Positions 16,554 to 26,480 of a stretch of DNA of 64,000 nucleotides are shown piece by piece (position 1 is the first letter of the stretch; each line of letters opens with the position of its first letter). The notes under the pieces are model-generated. The model was not told where the DNA came from, did no database searches, and saw only the letters and a program-made list of their open reading frames with translations. Source of the DNA: JADJGC01 sp964617645 (GTDB lineage Bacteria > Zixibacteria > MSB-5A5 > CAIYYT01); NCBI GenBank assembly GCA_964617645.1, contig CAZTYE010000010.1, positions 62,001 to 126,000 on the forward strand, read 5' to 3'. The position numbers and the translations under genes are program-made.

Positions 16554-16652
16554 AGTCAACTGTGCTCTGAGTGTCAATGATAAGCGCACTCTCTGGAGCT
16601 ACGGGGTCGAGGCGCCGCTGTTGCGAAGGATCGGGCAGCGCCGCGCCAATGA

Positions 16653-17396
16653 TCAGATGGTGACGACGTCCGACTTGCGTACCCAACCCTTAAGCTGGTT
16701 GGCGAAGAGCCCGAGAAAGTAGTCTTCGCGCTGGTCGAGGATTTCAAACAGCAGACCTTCGTGGGCTTCAAATTGCAGCTCAAATTGCGAACCGGGGCCG
16801 GACATGACATCGGTCTGCGTGGAAATGATGACGCCTTCTTCAACGAGGTAGTTATTCTGGATCGTCCACACCATGCCGTGACCCGATCCGACCGCGATCA
16901 ACACCAGAACGACGAGCAGCGGTGTGGCCACGCCGCGAATCTTACCGACGCGTTTCAATGCGAGCAGGCCGAAAAAAACTCCCAGCGCGAGCAGCGAGAT
17001 GAGCAAGTACTGATTCGGTGACAGCCAATTCAGGACGCGTCCAACCTGGCGCTTGAACGTACCTTCGCTGCCGGATTCGATCTTGTCAACGGCATAAAGT
17101 TGCGCAAATGCGAGATTGGCTTTGATGTCTTCGTCTTCCGGCGACAAGCGCTGCGCGCGTCGAAAATTGGCGATCGCGAGTCCGAGTTTGCCCGACTTGT
17201 AATAGGCGCAGCCGGCGTTGTAGAAGAGCTGCGGCGAAGAATGGCCCCGGTCGATCAGAAGTTGAAATGACGCAGCCGCCTCGGCGAACCGCGCCTGATC
17301 ATAGAGACTGATCGCCGATCTGAAGTCGACATCGGGATTGTCCTGCCCCAGTAGAGCGCCAAACAAGAACAGCATCAATGCGATCGCTCGAATCAC
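16653..17396 (-). CDS. batE: BatE-like TPR protein with SH3-like tail
   Basis: A 247-residue protein. It has a signal peptide, TPR helices at about residues 30-105 (LFYNAGCAYYKSGKLGLAIA), two membrane segments (about 125-165) and a C-terminal bacterial SH3-like domain (VMSGPGSQFELQFEAHEGLL ... GWVRKSDVVTI). This order is that of BatE, the last product of Bacteroides-type aerotolerance operons. Its start overlaps the batD stop by 4 nt. Role unproven in any organism beyond linkage to oxygen or envelope stress. Confidence 0.82.
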   Translation of the reverse strand: MIRAIALMLFLFGALLGQDNPDVDFRSAISLYDQARFAEAAASFQLLIDRGHSSPQLFYNAGCAYYKSGKLGLAIANFRRAQRLSPEDEDIKANLAFAQLYAVDKIESGSEGTFKRQVGRVLNWLSPNQYLLISLLALGVFFGLLALKRVGKIRGVATPLLVVLVLIAVGSGHGMVWTIQNNYLVEEGVIISTQTDVMSGPGSQFELQFEAHEGLLFEILDQREDYFLGLFANQLKGWVRKSDVVTI

Positions 17397-19216
17397 CGGG
17401 TCTTCTCCAAATCGACGATGACCTGTCGGGCGTCCTCCAGCAGTTGGCGCATGTTAGCCGGATCGGAGCCGCCCGGGGCGAAGCGGCCGAAATCGCACTG
17501 TTGGAGCATCATCAGCATGCGGTCAATCAGATTCGCGTCCTGCCGACCGGCGGCGAATTCCTTGATCTTGTCGGCGGTCAGTCCAAAGGCCGGCAAATTG
17601 TAGCGATCGGCAAAGTAGTCGATCAGCGATCGGCTGGTCGCCGTGTAGAATCCGTCGGCATCGGCTCGATCCAGCAACTCACTGGCAGTAGCCAAGCGCG
17701 TCTGCGCCATCTTGCGGGCCTGTTTAAGCCGTCGGAAACCGACATCGCTCTCCAATTTTTCGCGCCGGCGCTGATACTGGACGATTCCGATGTAGCCGAG
17801 AATCGGGATAAGATACAGTCCGACGACCATGAAGTTCATCGCCAGCGGCTTGCTGCGCCGGGTATTGAGATTCCCGGTCTCCGACTTGAGATAGCGAATA
17901 TCCCGCGCCGCCTGCGTCGGATCAATGCGGTTGCTCTGCAGATTCTGCACTTGCGAGGCAAAGCGGTCGGATGACGGCGCGATTTCCACTTGCACCGGCT
18001 CGGTGCTGACGATCTTGTAGGAGCGCGCTTCCGGATCGAAGTACGAAAAACTGATTGCCGGCAACACGTAGGTCCCGGCGCGTTTGGGAATGAACACTTG
18101 TTCGTAGGTCTTGGAGCCGGCTAATCGGTAATTGACGCGCTCGATGTTTTCGGTGTCGCCGGAGTTGTAGGAACGGAACTCCGGCAGGTCGGGCATCGTC
18201 GGCAACGATACCGTCTTGATATTTCCGGTGCCGGAGATTTTGATCGTCATCGTGATCGGTTCGTTGACTTCAGCGCGAGTCTTGTCGACGGCGCCGGCAA
18301 TGCGGTACTGCCCGACAGCGCCGGTGAAGTCGGCGGGTTTGCCGGCCTCCGGCAGCGGTTTGGCGAAAATCCGGATCGGATCGGATGAGAGTTTCAGCGT
18401 GCGCGCCTGACCAAAACCGAAGTTGTCGAAGATCGAGAACGGATCGCGGTTGCGGCGGCGCTCCTGCACGAGGCAAGTCAGCATCGCGCGACCCACGGTG
18501 TGATCGCCGGGCGCCGTCGGAAACAGGCCGGTGCGAAGCTCGTCGACGCGATACATGCGGCCATTGAGGTTTTGATAATCGCTGATCTGCGGACCGAGAT
18601 CTTCCACCCAGAATCCGGTTTTGTCCGGGGGCGTGTAATCGGTTTGCAGCAACTCAACCGCATGGAAGAAGCGAAAGCGGAGCGTGATCTGCTCGTTGAC
18701 ATAGACCGTGTCTTTGTCGACGGCGGTGCGCACAAACAAGTCGTCACGGTTGTCGTCGGTCGGCTGTTGCTGTTGTTGCCGTTGTGGCTGCTGCTGCGGC
18801 CGTTGCGGCTGCGCGGGCGACGAGCGCGCCTGTTGTTGCCCGGCGGAGACAGAAATCGTGTACGCCTGCGTTTGGTAGCGTTTGCCGTCGATGTCCAGCG
18901 CCATGGCGGGAATCGTGAGCTGGCCTTCGCGACGCGGCGCCATGCGGAACACGTAGCGCTTGGTGCGTTGTGATTTGCCGTTGACCCAGGTGAAGCTCTG
19001 GGAAGTGCCGGTGGAGTACACATCGAAGTCCGGCAGATCGTTCACCGCTATGTCGGGAAATCGACTGACATCGCCGCCAATTTCGATGCTGTATTCAATT
19101 GTGCTGCCGAAAGAGACGGAGGTGCGATCGACGTTGGTCGAAACGTTTGCGTCGCCCGCATACAGCGCCGTCGCGAGAATTAGCAGGCATATGAGAATCG
19201 TGCCGCCACGAATCAT
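17393..19216 (-). CDS. batD: BatD, oxygen-tolerance family membrane protein
   Basis: A 607-residue protein with a signal peptide (cleavage near LYAGDA), a series of Ig-like beta domains typical of BatD (DRTSVSFGSTIEYSIEI; INEPITMTIKI-type segments) and a Gln/Pro-rich linker at about residues 130-155. A membrane anchor lies near residues 463-480, followed by a cytoplasmic helical tail. It follows batC by 5 nt and overlaps batE, so it is part of the operon. Family name comes from Bacteroides fragilis genetics; the molecular role is unknown. Confidence 0.87.
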   Translation of the reverse strand: MIRGGTILICLLILATALYAGDANVSTNVDRTSVSFGSTIEYSIEIGGDVSRFPDIAVNDLPDFDVYSTGTSQSFTWVNGKSQRTKRYVFRMAPRREGQLTIPAMALDIDGKRYQTQAYTISVSAGQQQARSSPAQPQRPQQQPQRQQQQQPTDDNRDDLFVRTAVDKDTVYVNEQITLRFRFFHAVELLQTDYTPPDKTGFWVEDLGPQISDYQNLNGRMYRVDELRTGLFPTAPGDHTVGRAMLTCLVQERRRNRDPFSIFDNFGFGQARTLKLSSDPIRIFAKPLPEAGKPADFTGAVGQYRIAGAVDKTRAEVNEPITMTIKISGTGNIKTVSLPTMPDLPEFRSYNSGDTENIERVNYRLAGSKTYEQVFIPKRAGTYVLPAISFSYFDPEARSYKIVSTEPVQVEIAPSSDRFASQVQNLQSNRIDPTQAARDIRYLKSETGNLNTRRSKPLAMNFMVVGLYLIPILGYIGIVQYQRRREKLESDVGFRRLKQARKMAQTRLATASELLDRADADGFYTATSRSLIDYFADRYNLPAFGLTADKIKEFAAGRQDANLIDRMLMMLQQCDFGRFAPGGSDPANMRQLLEDARQVIVDLEKTR

Positions 19217-19221
19217 TTCGT

Positions 19222-20127
19222 CTACCAGTCCTTGCCCTGATAACGGACGTCGGTCATCTTAGAGCGTCGCATTTTCTTCTGCAAATCCTTTTCGTCATTG
19301 CCGACGGCGCGCAGCAAGCGCATGGCGTCTTCCTTGCTCATCTTCTGGTCGTCGCCGGCGCCTTTATCCTGCTGTTGCTGCTGATCGCCCTGGCGGCCCT
19401 GCTGCTCCTGCTGCTGTTGTTGTTCCTGCTCCTGACCTTGCCGGCCCTGTTGCTCCTGTTGTTGCTGTTGATCCTGCTGAGGTTGATCCTGTTGTTGTTG
19501 CTGCTGATCTTGCTGCTGCTGTTGGTCTTGCTGATCTTGATTCTGTTCCTGATTCTGCTGTTGATCTTGATTTTTCTGTTGCGACTGATCCTTAAGTCGC
19601 TTGCGCGCCAGTTCAAGATTGTATTTGGCGTCGGCGTCGTCGGGATTCAACTCAAGCGTTTTCTTGAAGGCATTGATCGCCTCCGGGTAGCGCTCGGCGC
19701 GGAAGAAACTGTTGCCCAGATTGTAGTAGGCATCGGCTTGCGCGGCTTCGTCCTGTGTGTTCAAGGCCTGTGAAAAACGCTTGACGGCGTCTTCGTACTG
19801 AGACTGGTTGAATAGCGCCGTACCGATATTGTACTCGATAACCGGTTGTTGCGGCTTTTCGACGTCGGCCTCTTTGTATTTCTTGAGGGCTTCTTCGAAG
19901 TCGCCCTTCTTGAAGGCTTCGTTGCCTTGTTTGGTGAGCTTGCGGTAGTTGGCATGCGCCTGATCGCTTGCTGCCACGAGAAACAAAGCCGGAATAAGTG
20001 ACACAAAAATCAGGTTTCTGCATCTGCTATTCTGGCCGCAGCGAAGATTCCGCCCCGTGGCTCCCGAGTTTGCTGACAATTCCTGCGCTCCGCTCAGGGT
20101 GACAAATCGAGAAGTGTCATTGCGCAT
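19222..20127 (-). CDS. batC: BatC-like TPR protein with glutamine-rich tail and repeat-derived N-terminus
   Basis: A 301-residue frame. Residues about 38-58 are a signal peptide (IFVSLIPALFLVAASDQAHA), followed by three TPR units (about 60-175: GNEAFKKGDFEEALKKY, YYNLGNSFFRAERYPEAINA). Then comes a 75-residue tract that is more than half Gln (19366-19587), and a conserved end (VRYQGKDW). The ATG at 20127 overlaps the batB stop, but the first 35 or so residues are unusual: their DNA is a diverged copy of the mobile repeat seen at 53.8 and 59.7 kb. The ancestral start was probably close to the signal peptide, where only GTG or CTG codons are now available. Confidence 0.82.
   Translation of the reverse strand: MRNDTSRFVTLSGAQELSANSGATGRNLRCGQNSRCRNLIFVSLIPALFLVAASDQAHANYRKLTKQGNEAFKKGDFEEALKKYKEADVEKPQQPVIEYNIGTALFNQSQYEDAVKRFSQALNTQDEAAQADAYYNLGNSFFRAERYPEAINAFKKTLELNPDDADAKYNLELARKRLKDQSQQKNQDQQQNQEQNQDQQDQQQQQDQQQQQQDQPQQDQQQQQEQQGRQGQEQEQQQQQEQQGRQGDQQQQQDKGAGDDQKMSKEDAMRLLRAVGNDEKDLQKKMRRSKMTDVRYQGKDW
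19366..19587 (-). repeat. CAG/CAA-rich low-complexity tract coding poly-Gln in batC
   Basis: About 74 codons dominated by Gln with interspersed Asp, Glu, Gly and Arg, including two QEQQGRQG units. Likely a flexible linker prone to slippage. The complementary strand gives a long Leu-rich false ORF. Confidence 0.9.
20028..20105 (-). repeat. Diverged partial copy of the 130-bp palindromic element, inside batC
   Basis: Reading the minus strand, TTGTCACCCTGAGCGGAGCG ... AATCTTCGCTGCGGCCAGAAT matches the inner part of the elements at 53807-53936 and 59733-59862 (TCACCCTGA-CGAAG and ATTCTTCGCTGCGCTCAGAAT blocks). The terminal GGGACTGTTGAAAAA repeats are missing. The fragment is in frame with batC. 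Confidence 0.7.
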
Positions 20128-21142
20128 TTTCCGACTCCTTGATGCGACGACGGCGTTCGGAGAGCAAAACTTCTCCCGCCAGCAACACGATGGCGAGCGG
20201 AAGCAGGTATTGGAAGCGGTCCTCGTACTGGGTCATGAGAATATCCTGAAGTTCTTTCTTCTGCATGGCGTCGATCTCCTCATAGATTTGATCGAGCGCG
20301 ATTTCGCCTTGCGCGGCATGGAAGTAGCGTCCTTCGGTTGCCGCGGCGACTTCCTGGAGAGTTGGTTCGTCAAGGCGCGTCATCACCAGCTCGCCGGCGT
20401 CGTCCTTCTTGTATCCGACCAGCTCGCCACGAACATTGCGGAGCGGAATCGGTTCGCCTTCCGGTCGGCCGATACCGATGGTGAAGACGTTCACACCCGC
20501 CAGTTTGGCGGCGCTGACGGCCTCTGCGAGACCGTCGCCGAAATCCTCGCCGTCGGTTATGACAATCATCACTTTGTTCTTTCGCTCCTTGCTCTCGAAA
20601 CCGGACGTCGCGACGGTGATCGCCTCCGCCAAATTGGTGCCGGCCAGCGGGATCAGATCGGTCGAAAGCACATCGACGAACATTGACGCCGCCGAATAGT
20701 CGAGAGTCAGCGGGCACTGGATGTAGGCGCCACCGGCAAAAGCGGTCAGGCCGACGCGGTCGCCCTGCAGGCGCTCGATCAGACCCCGTACTTCCTGTTT
20801 CGCACGCTCGATGCGGCTCGGCTTCATGTCTTCGGCGAGCATCGAATTCGAGCAATCGACGACGATCATTACATCCTGGCCTTCGCGCTTGAGCACTTCC
20901 ATGTGCGTGCCGAACTGCGGCCGCGCCAGACAAATCACGACGATGATCATGCCCAGAAACAGCATTGCGACTTTGTAGCGCCGGACGGTCGGGGAGAAGT
21001 TCCTGATTAAGTTGTCGAGTAGGCCGCGATCGGCAAACGTTTCCAACAATCGCCGCTTGCGGCGCGCCGCATACCAATAGAGCGCAGCCAGAACGGCGAC
21101 CAGCAGGAACGCCCAGAAGTATTCCGGCGCGGCGAATCTCAT
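20117..21142 (-). CDS. batB: BatB, von Willebrand factor A membrane protein
   Basis: A 341-residue protein. Membrane segments at about residues 8-25, 56-72 and 310-325 flank a VWA domain whose MIDAS motif reads VVDCSNSMLAED (DxSxS). The rest of the metal site follows in GLTAFAGGAYIQCPLTLD and ITDGEDFGDGLAE. It is paralogous to BatA upstream. In aerotolerance operons BatA and BatB form membrane complexes with BatC and BatE. Its stop overlaps the batC start. Confidence 0.9.
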   Translation of the reverse strand: MRFAAPEYFWAFLLVAVLAALYWYAARRKRRLLETFADRGLLDNLIRNFSPTVRRYKVAMLFLGMIIVVICLARPQFGTHMEVLKREGQDVMIVVDCSNSMLAEDMKPSRIERAKQEVRGLIERLQGDRVGLTAFAGGAYIQCPLTLDYSAASMFVDVLSTDLIPLAGTNLAEAITVATSGFESKERKNKVMIVITDGEDFGDGLAEAVSAAKLAGVNVFTIGIGRPEGEPIPLRNVRGELVGYKKDDAGELVMTRLDEPTLQEVAAATEGRYFHAAQGEIALDQIYEEIDAMQKKELQDILMTQYEDRFQYLLPLAIVLLAGEVLLSERRRRIKESENAQ

Positions 21143-21183
21143 AAGTGCATACCCAAAGTTATACTCATTTATTCCCCGTCGGT

Positions 21184-22170
21184 TTACGGCAGTCTGCGGA
21201 ACACGGTTTCGCGCATCCCCAGCTCAAGCAGCAACAACACTCCGGCGGCGAGCAAGAGGTAGGGGAAGAACTGGTCGAACTGCAGGAACTCTTTAACCTT
21301 GAACTTCGTCTTCTCCAGTTCGGAAATCTGCGTGTAGATGTTTTTCAGCATGTCCTCCGACTTGGCGCGGAAATACTGGCCGCCGGTCAGCTCGGCGACC
21401 TTGGTCAGTTGTTTTTCATCCAGTTCTTGCTCGGTCTGGACGTAGCGGCGACCGAAGATCGGATCGTCGAACGGAATCAGCGCCTTGCCGGGTTTGCCGG
21501 CGCCGATGGTGTAGATGCGAATGCCCAATGTTTTGGCGATCTCGGCCGCGGTGAGCGGATCGATTTCGCCGGCGTTGTTGATACCGTCGGTGAGCAGGAT
21601 GATGATGCGCGATTTGGCTTTCGAGTCGCGCAAGCGATTGACGGAGGTCGCGATGCCAAGACCGATGGCGGTGCCGTCTTCAATCATGCCAAAATCAACC
21701 TGATCGACAAAGTTAACCAGCACGCCGTAGTCGAGAGTGAGTGGACACTGCGTGAAGGCCTGGCGCGAGAATACGACCAAACCGATACGATCGCTCTGAC
21801 GACCGCGTACGAAGTCTTTGATCACTTCCTTGGCGGCGACCAGCCGATTTTGCGGCTTGAAATCCTCGGCGCGCATCGATCCGGAAACGTCGAGGGCGAG
21901 CATGATATCAATACCTTCGGAGGATATCTCGGTCGTGCGTTTGCCCGCCTGCGGCCGCGCCATGGCGAGAATCAGCAGGCACAGAGCCAGCAGACGCAGA
22001 ATTGTCAACAAACGGCGGTTGCGGGCCTTATTGGATCGCCGCAGTCCGCGCAGCAGAGTAATATCGGAGAAGCGGATCGCGGCCTCGCGCCGCCTGCGGA
22101 AATAGAGCCACGCCAAGAACGGTATCGCCAACAGCAGCCAAAGGAACTCGGGATTGGCGAATTGCAGCAT
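21184..22170 (-). CDS. batA: BatA, von Willebrand factor A membrane protein
   Basis: A 328-residue protein with two N-terminal membrane segments (FLWLLLAIPFLAWLYF, LRLLALCLLILAMARPQAG) and a VWA domain with MIDAS motif LALDVSGSMRAEDF. The later metal-site loops are SRQAFTQCPLTLD and LLTDGINNAGEID, and a C-terminal membrane segment follows. The start codon overlaps the upstream stop by one base (TGATG). Encoded with MoxR and DUF58 proteins, its usual partners; MoxR ATPases are thought to remodel VWA proteins. Confidence 0.91.
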   Translation of the reverse strand: MLQFANPEFLWLLLAIPFLAWLYFRRRREAAIRFSDITLLRGLRRSNKARNRRLLTILRLLALCLLILAMARPQAGKRTTEISSEGIDIMLALDVSGSMRAEDFKPQNRLVAAKEVIKDFVRGRQSDRIGLVVFSRQAFTQCPLTLDYGVLVNFVDQVDFGMIEDGTAIGLGIATSVNRLRDSKAKSRIIILLTDGINNAGEIDPLTAAEIAKTLGIRIYTIGAGKPGKALIPFDDPIFGRRYVQTEQELDEKQLTKVAELTGGQYFRAKSEDMLKNIYTQISELEKTKFKVKEFLQFDQFFPYLLLAAGVLLLLELGMRETVFRRLP

Positions 22171-23114
22171 CAGGAAGCGGCCTCCGTCTTTGGCTCGGAT
22201 GTAAACGGCAAGGATCGGGTGTTGCGCACGAACTCGTAGGCGGCGTCGAAATCGCGCTCGACGTCGTCCGGTGTCGGCGCGTATTTGGCGAACTTCACGA
22301 GATCGGATTCGTCGAGCAGGCGGCGAATTTCGTCTTCCTCGGTTTTCGCCAGCGCCAGCGACCGGAACTCGGTGATAATTTCATGCGTCGTGCGCTCGAG
22401 GGCGGCGATGCCGTAGCGCCGTTCGAGATACTTCCGGAAGATTTCCGACAAGCGCAGGTACCAGAGTTTGTATTCGCCCCGCGCCACGAGATCGGATGCT
22501 TTGAGACGCGCCAGTTCGTCGAGCGCGATTTCCCAGGGCAGACGCGTATCCACCGGCTCGCCCAGGTCGATCGACTGACCGGCGCGGCGATAGAAGAAGT
22601 AGAATATCAATCCGCCGGCGAGAACGACCGCACCGAGGATGATCCATATCCACGGAATCGGGCTGGCAAAGTCCATCGGCCCGCGCAGCGGTTTGATGTC
22701 TTCGCCTTCCTCGCCCTTGAGCAGGGAGTTGACTTTGATCGGGATGGGATCGGTGGTGAGCGATTTGGCATCGCCGGCCGGCGTCAAATAGCGAATCGTG
22801 ATCGGTGGAATTTGATAATCGCCGGTCGTAAAAGTGGTGATCTCAAACGACTCGGTGCTGATCCGCAATCCGCCGGCCGATTCGACCTGGCGCGGTGTGT
22901 AATCTTTGATTTCGAACATCCCCAGGTTGCTGCCAACGGTGAGCGAATCGACGACGAGCGCGGTATCGGAGGAAATCTTGACCGTATAGATCACGCGGTC
23001 GCCAATGGTGATCGACTGTTTGTCGATCGTCGACTCGACCGAGATGCGATCCTGCGCGAGTGCCGTCGCGAACAGACAGACCAGGAAGAGTAACGCGCGC
23101 TTACAGCTCCGCAT
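22170..23114 (-). CDS. BatD-like envelope protein (second copy)
   Basis: About 314 residues from the ATG at 23112-23114, which begins the signal peptide MRSCKRALLFLVCLFATALA; the open frame runs further upstream but that part lies inside the GT39 gene. The mature part has one Ig-like beta domain (ESTIDKQSITIGDRVIYTVK), a membrane span near residues 157-175 (WIWIILGAVVLAGGLIFYFF) and a cytoplasmic helical domain (LWYLRLSEIFRKYLERRYGI). This layout occurs in proteins encoded between DUF58 and BatA in many Bat/MoxR operons. Function unknown. Confidence 0.75.
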   Translation of the reverse strand: MRSCKRALLFLVCLFATALAQDRISVESTIDKQSITIGDRVIYTVKISSDTALVVDSLTVGSNLGMFEIKDYTPRQVESAGGLRISTESFEITTFTTGDYQIPPITIRYLTPAGDAKSLTTDPIPIKVNSLLKGEEGEDIKPLRGPMDFASPIPWIWIILGAVVLAGGLIFYFFYRRAGQSIDLGEPVDTRLPWEIALDELARLKASDLVARGEYKLWYLRLSEIFRKYLERRYGIAALERTTHEIITEFRSLALAKTEEDEIRRLLDESDLVKFAKYAPTPDDVERDFDAAYEFVRNTRSLPFTSEPKTEAAS

Positions 23115-24564
23115 GAGCCCTCTTATAGATGAAGGTTTGCGCGCTGGAATCGATGCGGCTGTAATTGTCGTGCAATGCTTGCTCCCATTCGGGATATACC
23201 TTGTAGTCGACAACAACCAGTTCCGGTCGCCGTGCATTCAGCGCCGCCGCGATGTCCGAGTTGGTTAAAAGCCGGTAGTTGCGGTATTGTGCCGCGTCAA
23301 TCTGAAGCGGAAAGTGGAATCCGACGTGCTCGGAACTCGGTAGTTGCGGCCGGTCTGCGAGCGCGGCGTATCCTGCCCACTCGGAAAGCAGTGTATCACA
23401 TGCCTGCGAGTGCGATTGGATTTTATCGACAATCGCCCGGAGCTGCGGCCATTCGAAGCGCTTGTCGTTGTCGCGCGGCGAAACGATGAAGAGCATTACG
23501 AACGGAATAATCCCGATCGCGTAGAGAACGCCTGCCGAACGAAGAATGGGCTGCATTTTCGCGCTTTGCAATATGAACGAGGCCACCGGCAGCGTGAGCA
23601 GCGCCAGATACGGCCAAGCCTGCTGAAAGTACTGCAGGTGCGTCGGCGTCGGAATCAGATAGACGAGGAACAAAGTCGCCGCAACGGCAGCGGCCGCTGA
23701 GTACCAGACCGGGCGCTCGACATACTTCTGACGCATCAAAATCCAGGCCGCAAACGTCGCGCCCAGCAGGAGAATCGTTTGCGGCAGGGCTAAAAACTTA
23801 CCAACCACCGTGAGCTTGTGCATAAGTAAGGCGGTCATCGGCTCGATCGGCTCGCGCTGCAAATGGAATCCAAGGTTGTTGAAGACGAAGGCGTCGGGGT
23901 TCTGAATCAAAAGATAGATCGCCGGAATTGCGGGAAACGTGACGCCGAGAAATGCAGCGACGAGCATTCTCCCAGTTGTGGATTCGCCGGGCTTCCGTCG
24001 CAGCATGAAAGACAGGAATACGGGAATCAATACGACCAGCACAGCCCGGAGGTTGGCCGCCAGCGAAAGATAGAACATGGCCGCGAAAATCATCCACGGT
24101 CGCACGCCGCGCTGCAGCGCGAGCACAAGCATGAAAAACGCCGCCATCAAAGCGAGATCGGCAAAGGCATACGGCTTGAATGTCGAATGCCACGTTAGCG
24201 AGAGCCCGGCGAAAGCAACCAAAAACGCCGCGACCAGCGAGGTTCCTGTTTCATTCAGCGTTCGACGCGCGATGGAATAGACTATTATCGTGATTCCGAG
24301 ACCGCACAAGGTGGCAAGGATGCGAAGGACGACCAGCGAGTCGATTCCGGCGCCACTCAGCGGCGCGAAGAGATACGGAAACAGCGGCGCCTGCGGGTAG
24401 AAGAAGTCGATGTAGGGCGTCATGCCGTCGGCGACGCGCTGGGCGGCCGCCAGATAGAAACCCTCGTCGGCATCTACCGTGCGTTGAAATACAAACACCA
24501 GCGATGCCGCGCACTGGAGCAAGAGGATGACGAACAAGCCGCGATGTCGCGCCAGAAAACTCAC
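23101..24564 (-). CDS. GT39/PMT-like membrane glycosyltransferase
   Basis: A 487-residue polytopic protein with about ten membrane spans. The first periplasmic loop has the acidic DADEGFYLAAAQRVADG motif expected for GT-C enzymes of the GT39/ArnT/dolichyl-phosphate mannosyltransferase class, where an Asp is catalytic. GTG start at 24562-24564 immediately after the DUF58 stop. It uses a polyprenyl-phosphate sugar donor in related proteins. A glycosyltransferase within a Bat operon is unusual and suggests surface glycosylation is tied to this system. Confidence 0.85.
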   Translation of the reverse strand: MSFLARHRGLFVILLLQCAASLVFVFQRTVDADEGFYLAAAQRVADGMTPYIDFFYPQAPLFPYLFAPLSGAGIDSLVVLRILATLCGLGITIIVYSIARRTLNETGTSLVAAFLVAFAGLSLTWHSTFKPYAFADLALMAAFFMLVLALQRGVRPWMIFAAMFYLSLAANLRAVLVVLIPVFLSFMLRRKPGESTTGRMLVAAFLGVTFPAIPAIYLLIQNPDAFVFNNLGFHLQREPIEPMTALLMHKLTVVGKFLALPQTILLLGATFAAWILMRQKYVERPVWYSAAAAVAATLFLVYLIPTPTHLQYFQQAWPYLALLTLPVASFILQSAKMQPILRSAGVLYAIGIIPFVMLFIVSPRDNDKRFEWPQLRAIVDKIQSHSQACDTLLSEWAGYAALADRPQLPSSEHVGFHFPLQIDAAQYRNYRLLTNSDIAAALNARRPELVVVDYKVYPEWEQALHDNYSRIDSSAQTFIYKRAHAEL

Positions 24565-25443
24565 TTAGCGAAATCTCCGTTCGCGCCGCTTGAAGAACCC
24601 GGTCAAAGGAACGATGTAGTCGCGGCCAGTGGTCAGTTGAATGAAATCAATGTTCATCCGGCGAAAGGCTTTATCCAATTCGATCGCCAGCGCATCCGCC
24701 TGCGCGCCGAATTCGCGCCGAAACTGCAGGTTGGACGTATCGATCGAGATGATCTCGCCGGTTTCGGCGTCCTCGAAATCGATCAAGCCGAAGTTCTCCA
24801 TGCGGGCTTCGCGCTCATCGGAAATCTTGATCGCGACCACGTCGTGCTTGCGGTTGGCGATGATCAAGTCTTGCGCATAACCGGAGCTCAGGAAGTCGCT
24901 CACCAGAAAGACCACCGATTTGCGCTTGATGACGCGATTGAGATACTCGAGCGCTTTCGAGATGTTGGTCGACTTGCCGATCGGCTTGAAATAGAGAATT
25001 TCGCGAATCAGGCGCAGCACGTGACCGCGGCCTTTGCGAGGCGGAATGAATTTTTCGACGTCATCGGTGAAAATGATCATCCCGACTTTGTCGTTGTTTC
25101 TGATCGCCGAAAAGGCGAGCAGGCCGCAGATCTCTGCCGCCATTTCTTCCTTGAACTGCGAGCGCGTGCCGAATTGGCCGGATGAGGAAGCGTCCACCAG
25201 CAGCATCACCGATAGTTCGCGTTCTTCGCGGTATTTCTTGATGAAGGGCACGCCGGTGCGCGCCGTGACATTCCAGTCGATCAGGCGAACATCATCGCCG
25301 GGCTGGTATTCGCGCACTTCCTCGAATTCCATGCCCTGACCGCGAAACGTCGAATGATATTCGCCGGCAAAGACGTCGTTGACCAGTTTCTTGGTCGTAA
25401 TCTCGATGCGGCGAATCTTGCGGATGACTTCGGACGGCAGCAC
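24565..25443 (-). CDS. DUF58 protein (VWA-like, MoxR partner)
   Basis: A 292-residue protein without membrane segments. It carries the DUF58 core REYQPGDDVRLIDWNVTART followed by the degenerate VWA motif LLVDASSSGQFG. GTG start at 25441-25443, with a GAGGTG ribosome site inside the end of moxR, only 2 nt from the moxR stop. DUF58 proteins are almost always encoded beside MoxR ATPases and are presumed to be their client or adaptor. Confidence 0.92.
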   Translation of the reverse strand: MLPSEVIRKIRRIEITTKKLVNDVFAGEYHSTFRGQGMEFEEVREYQPGDDVRLIDWNVTARTGVPFIKKYREERELSVMLLVDASSSGQFGTRSQFKEEMAAEICGLLAFSAIRNNDKVGMIIFTDDVEKFIPPRKGRGHVLRLIREILYFKPIGKSTNISKALEYLNRVIKRKSVVFLVSDFLSSGYAQDLIIANRKHDVVAIKISDEREARMENFGLIDFEDAETGEIISIDTSNLQFRREFGAQADALAIELDKAFRRMNIDFIQLTTGRDYIVPLTGFFKRRERRFR

Positions 25444-25445
25444 GT

Positions 25446-26432
<987 letters not shown>

Positions 26433-26480
26433 CAAGTATCTCCCTCAACAACAGCTTTTTTTCGACAGGATTTTACGGCT

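Noticed and set aside
19375..19773. Plus-strand ORF coding an extremely Leu-rich protein
   Set aside because: It is the complement of the batC glutamine tract (CAG/CAA read as CTG/TTG) with no other features.
21145..22239. 364-codon plus-strand ORF across batA
   Set aside because: Antisense to an intact VWA gene with a clear MIDAS motif.
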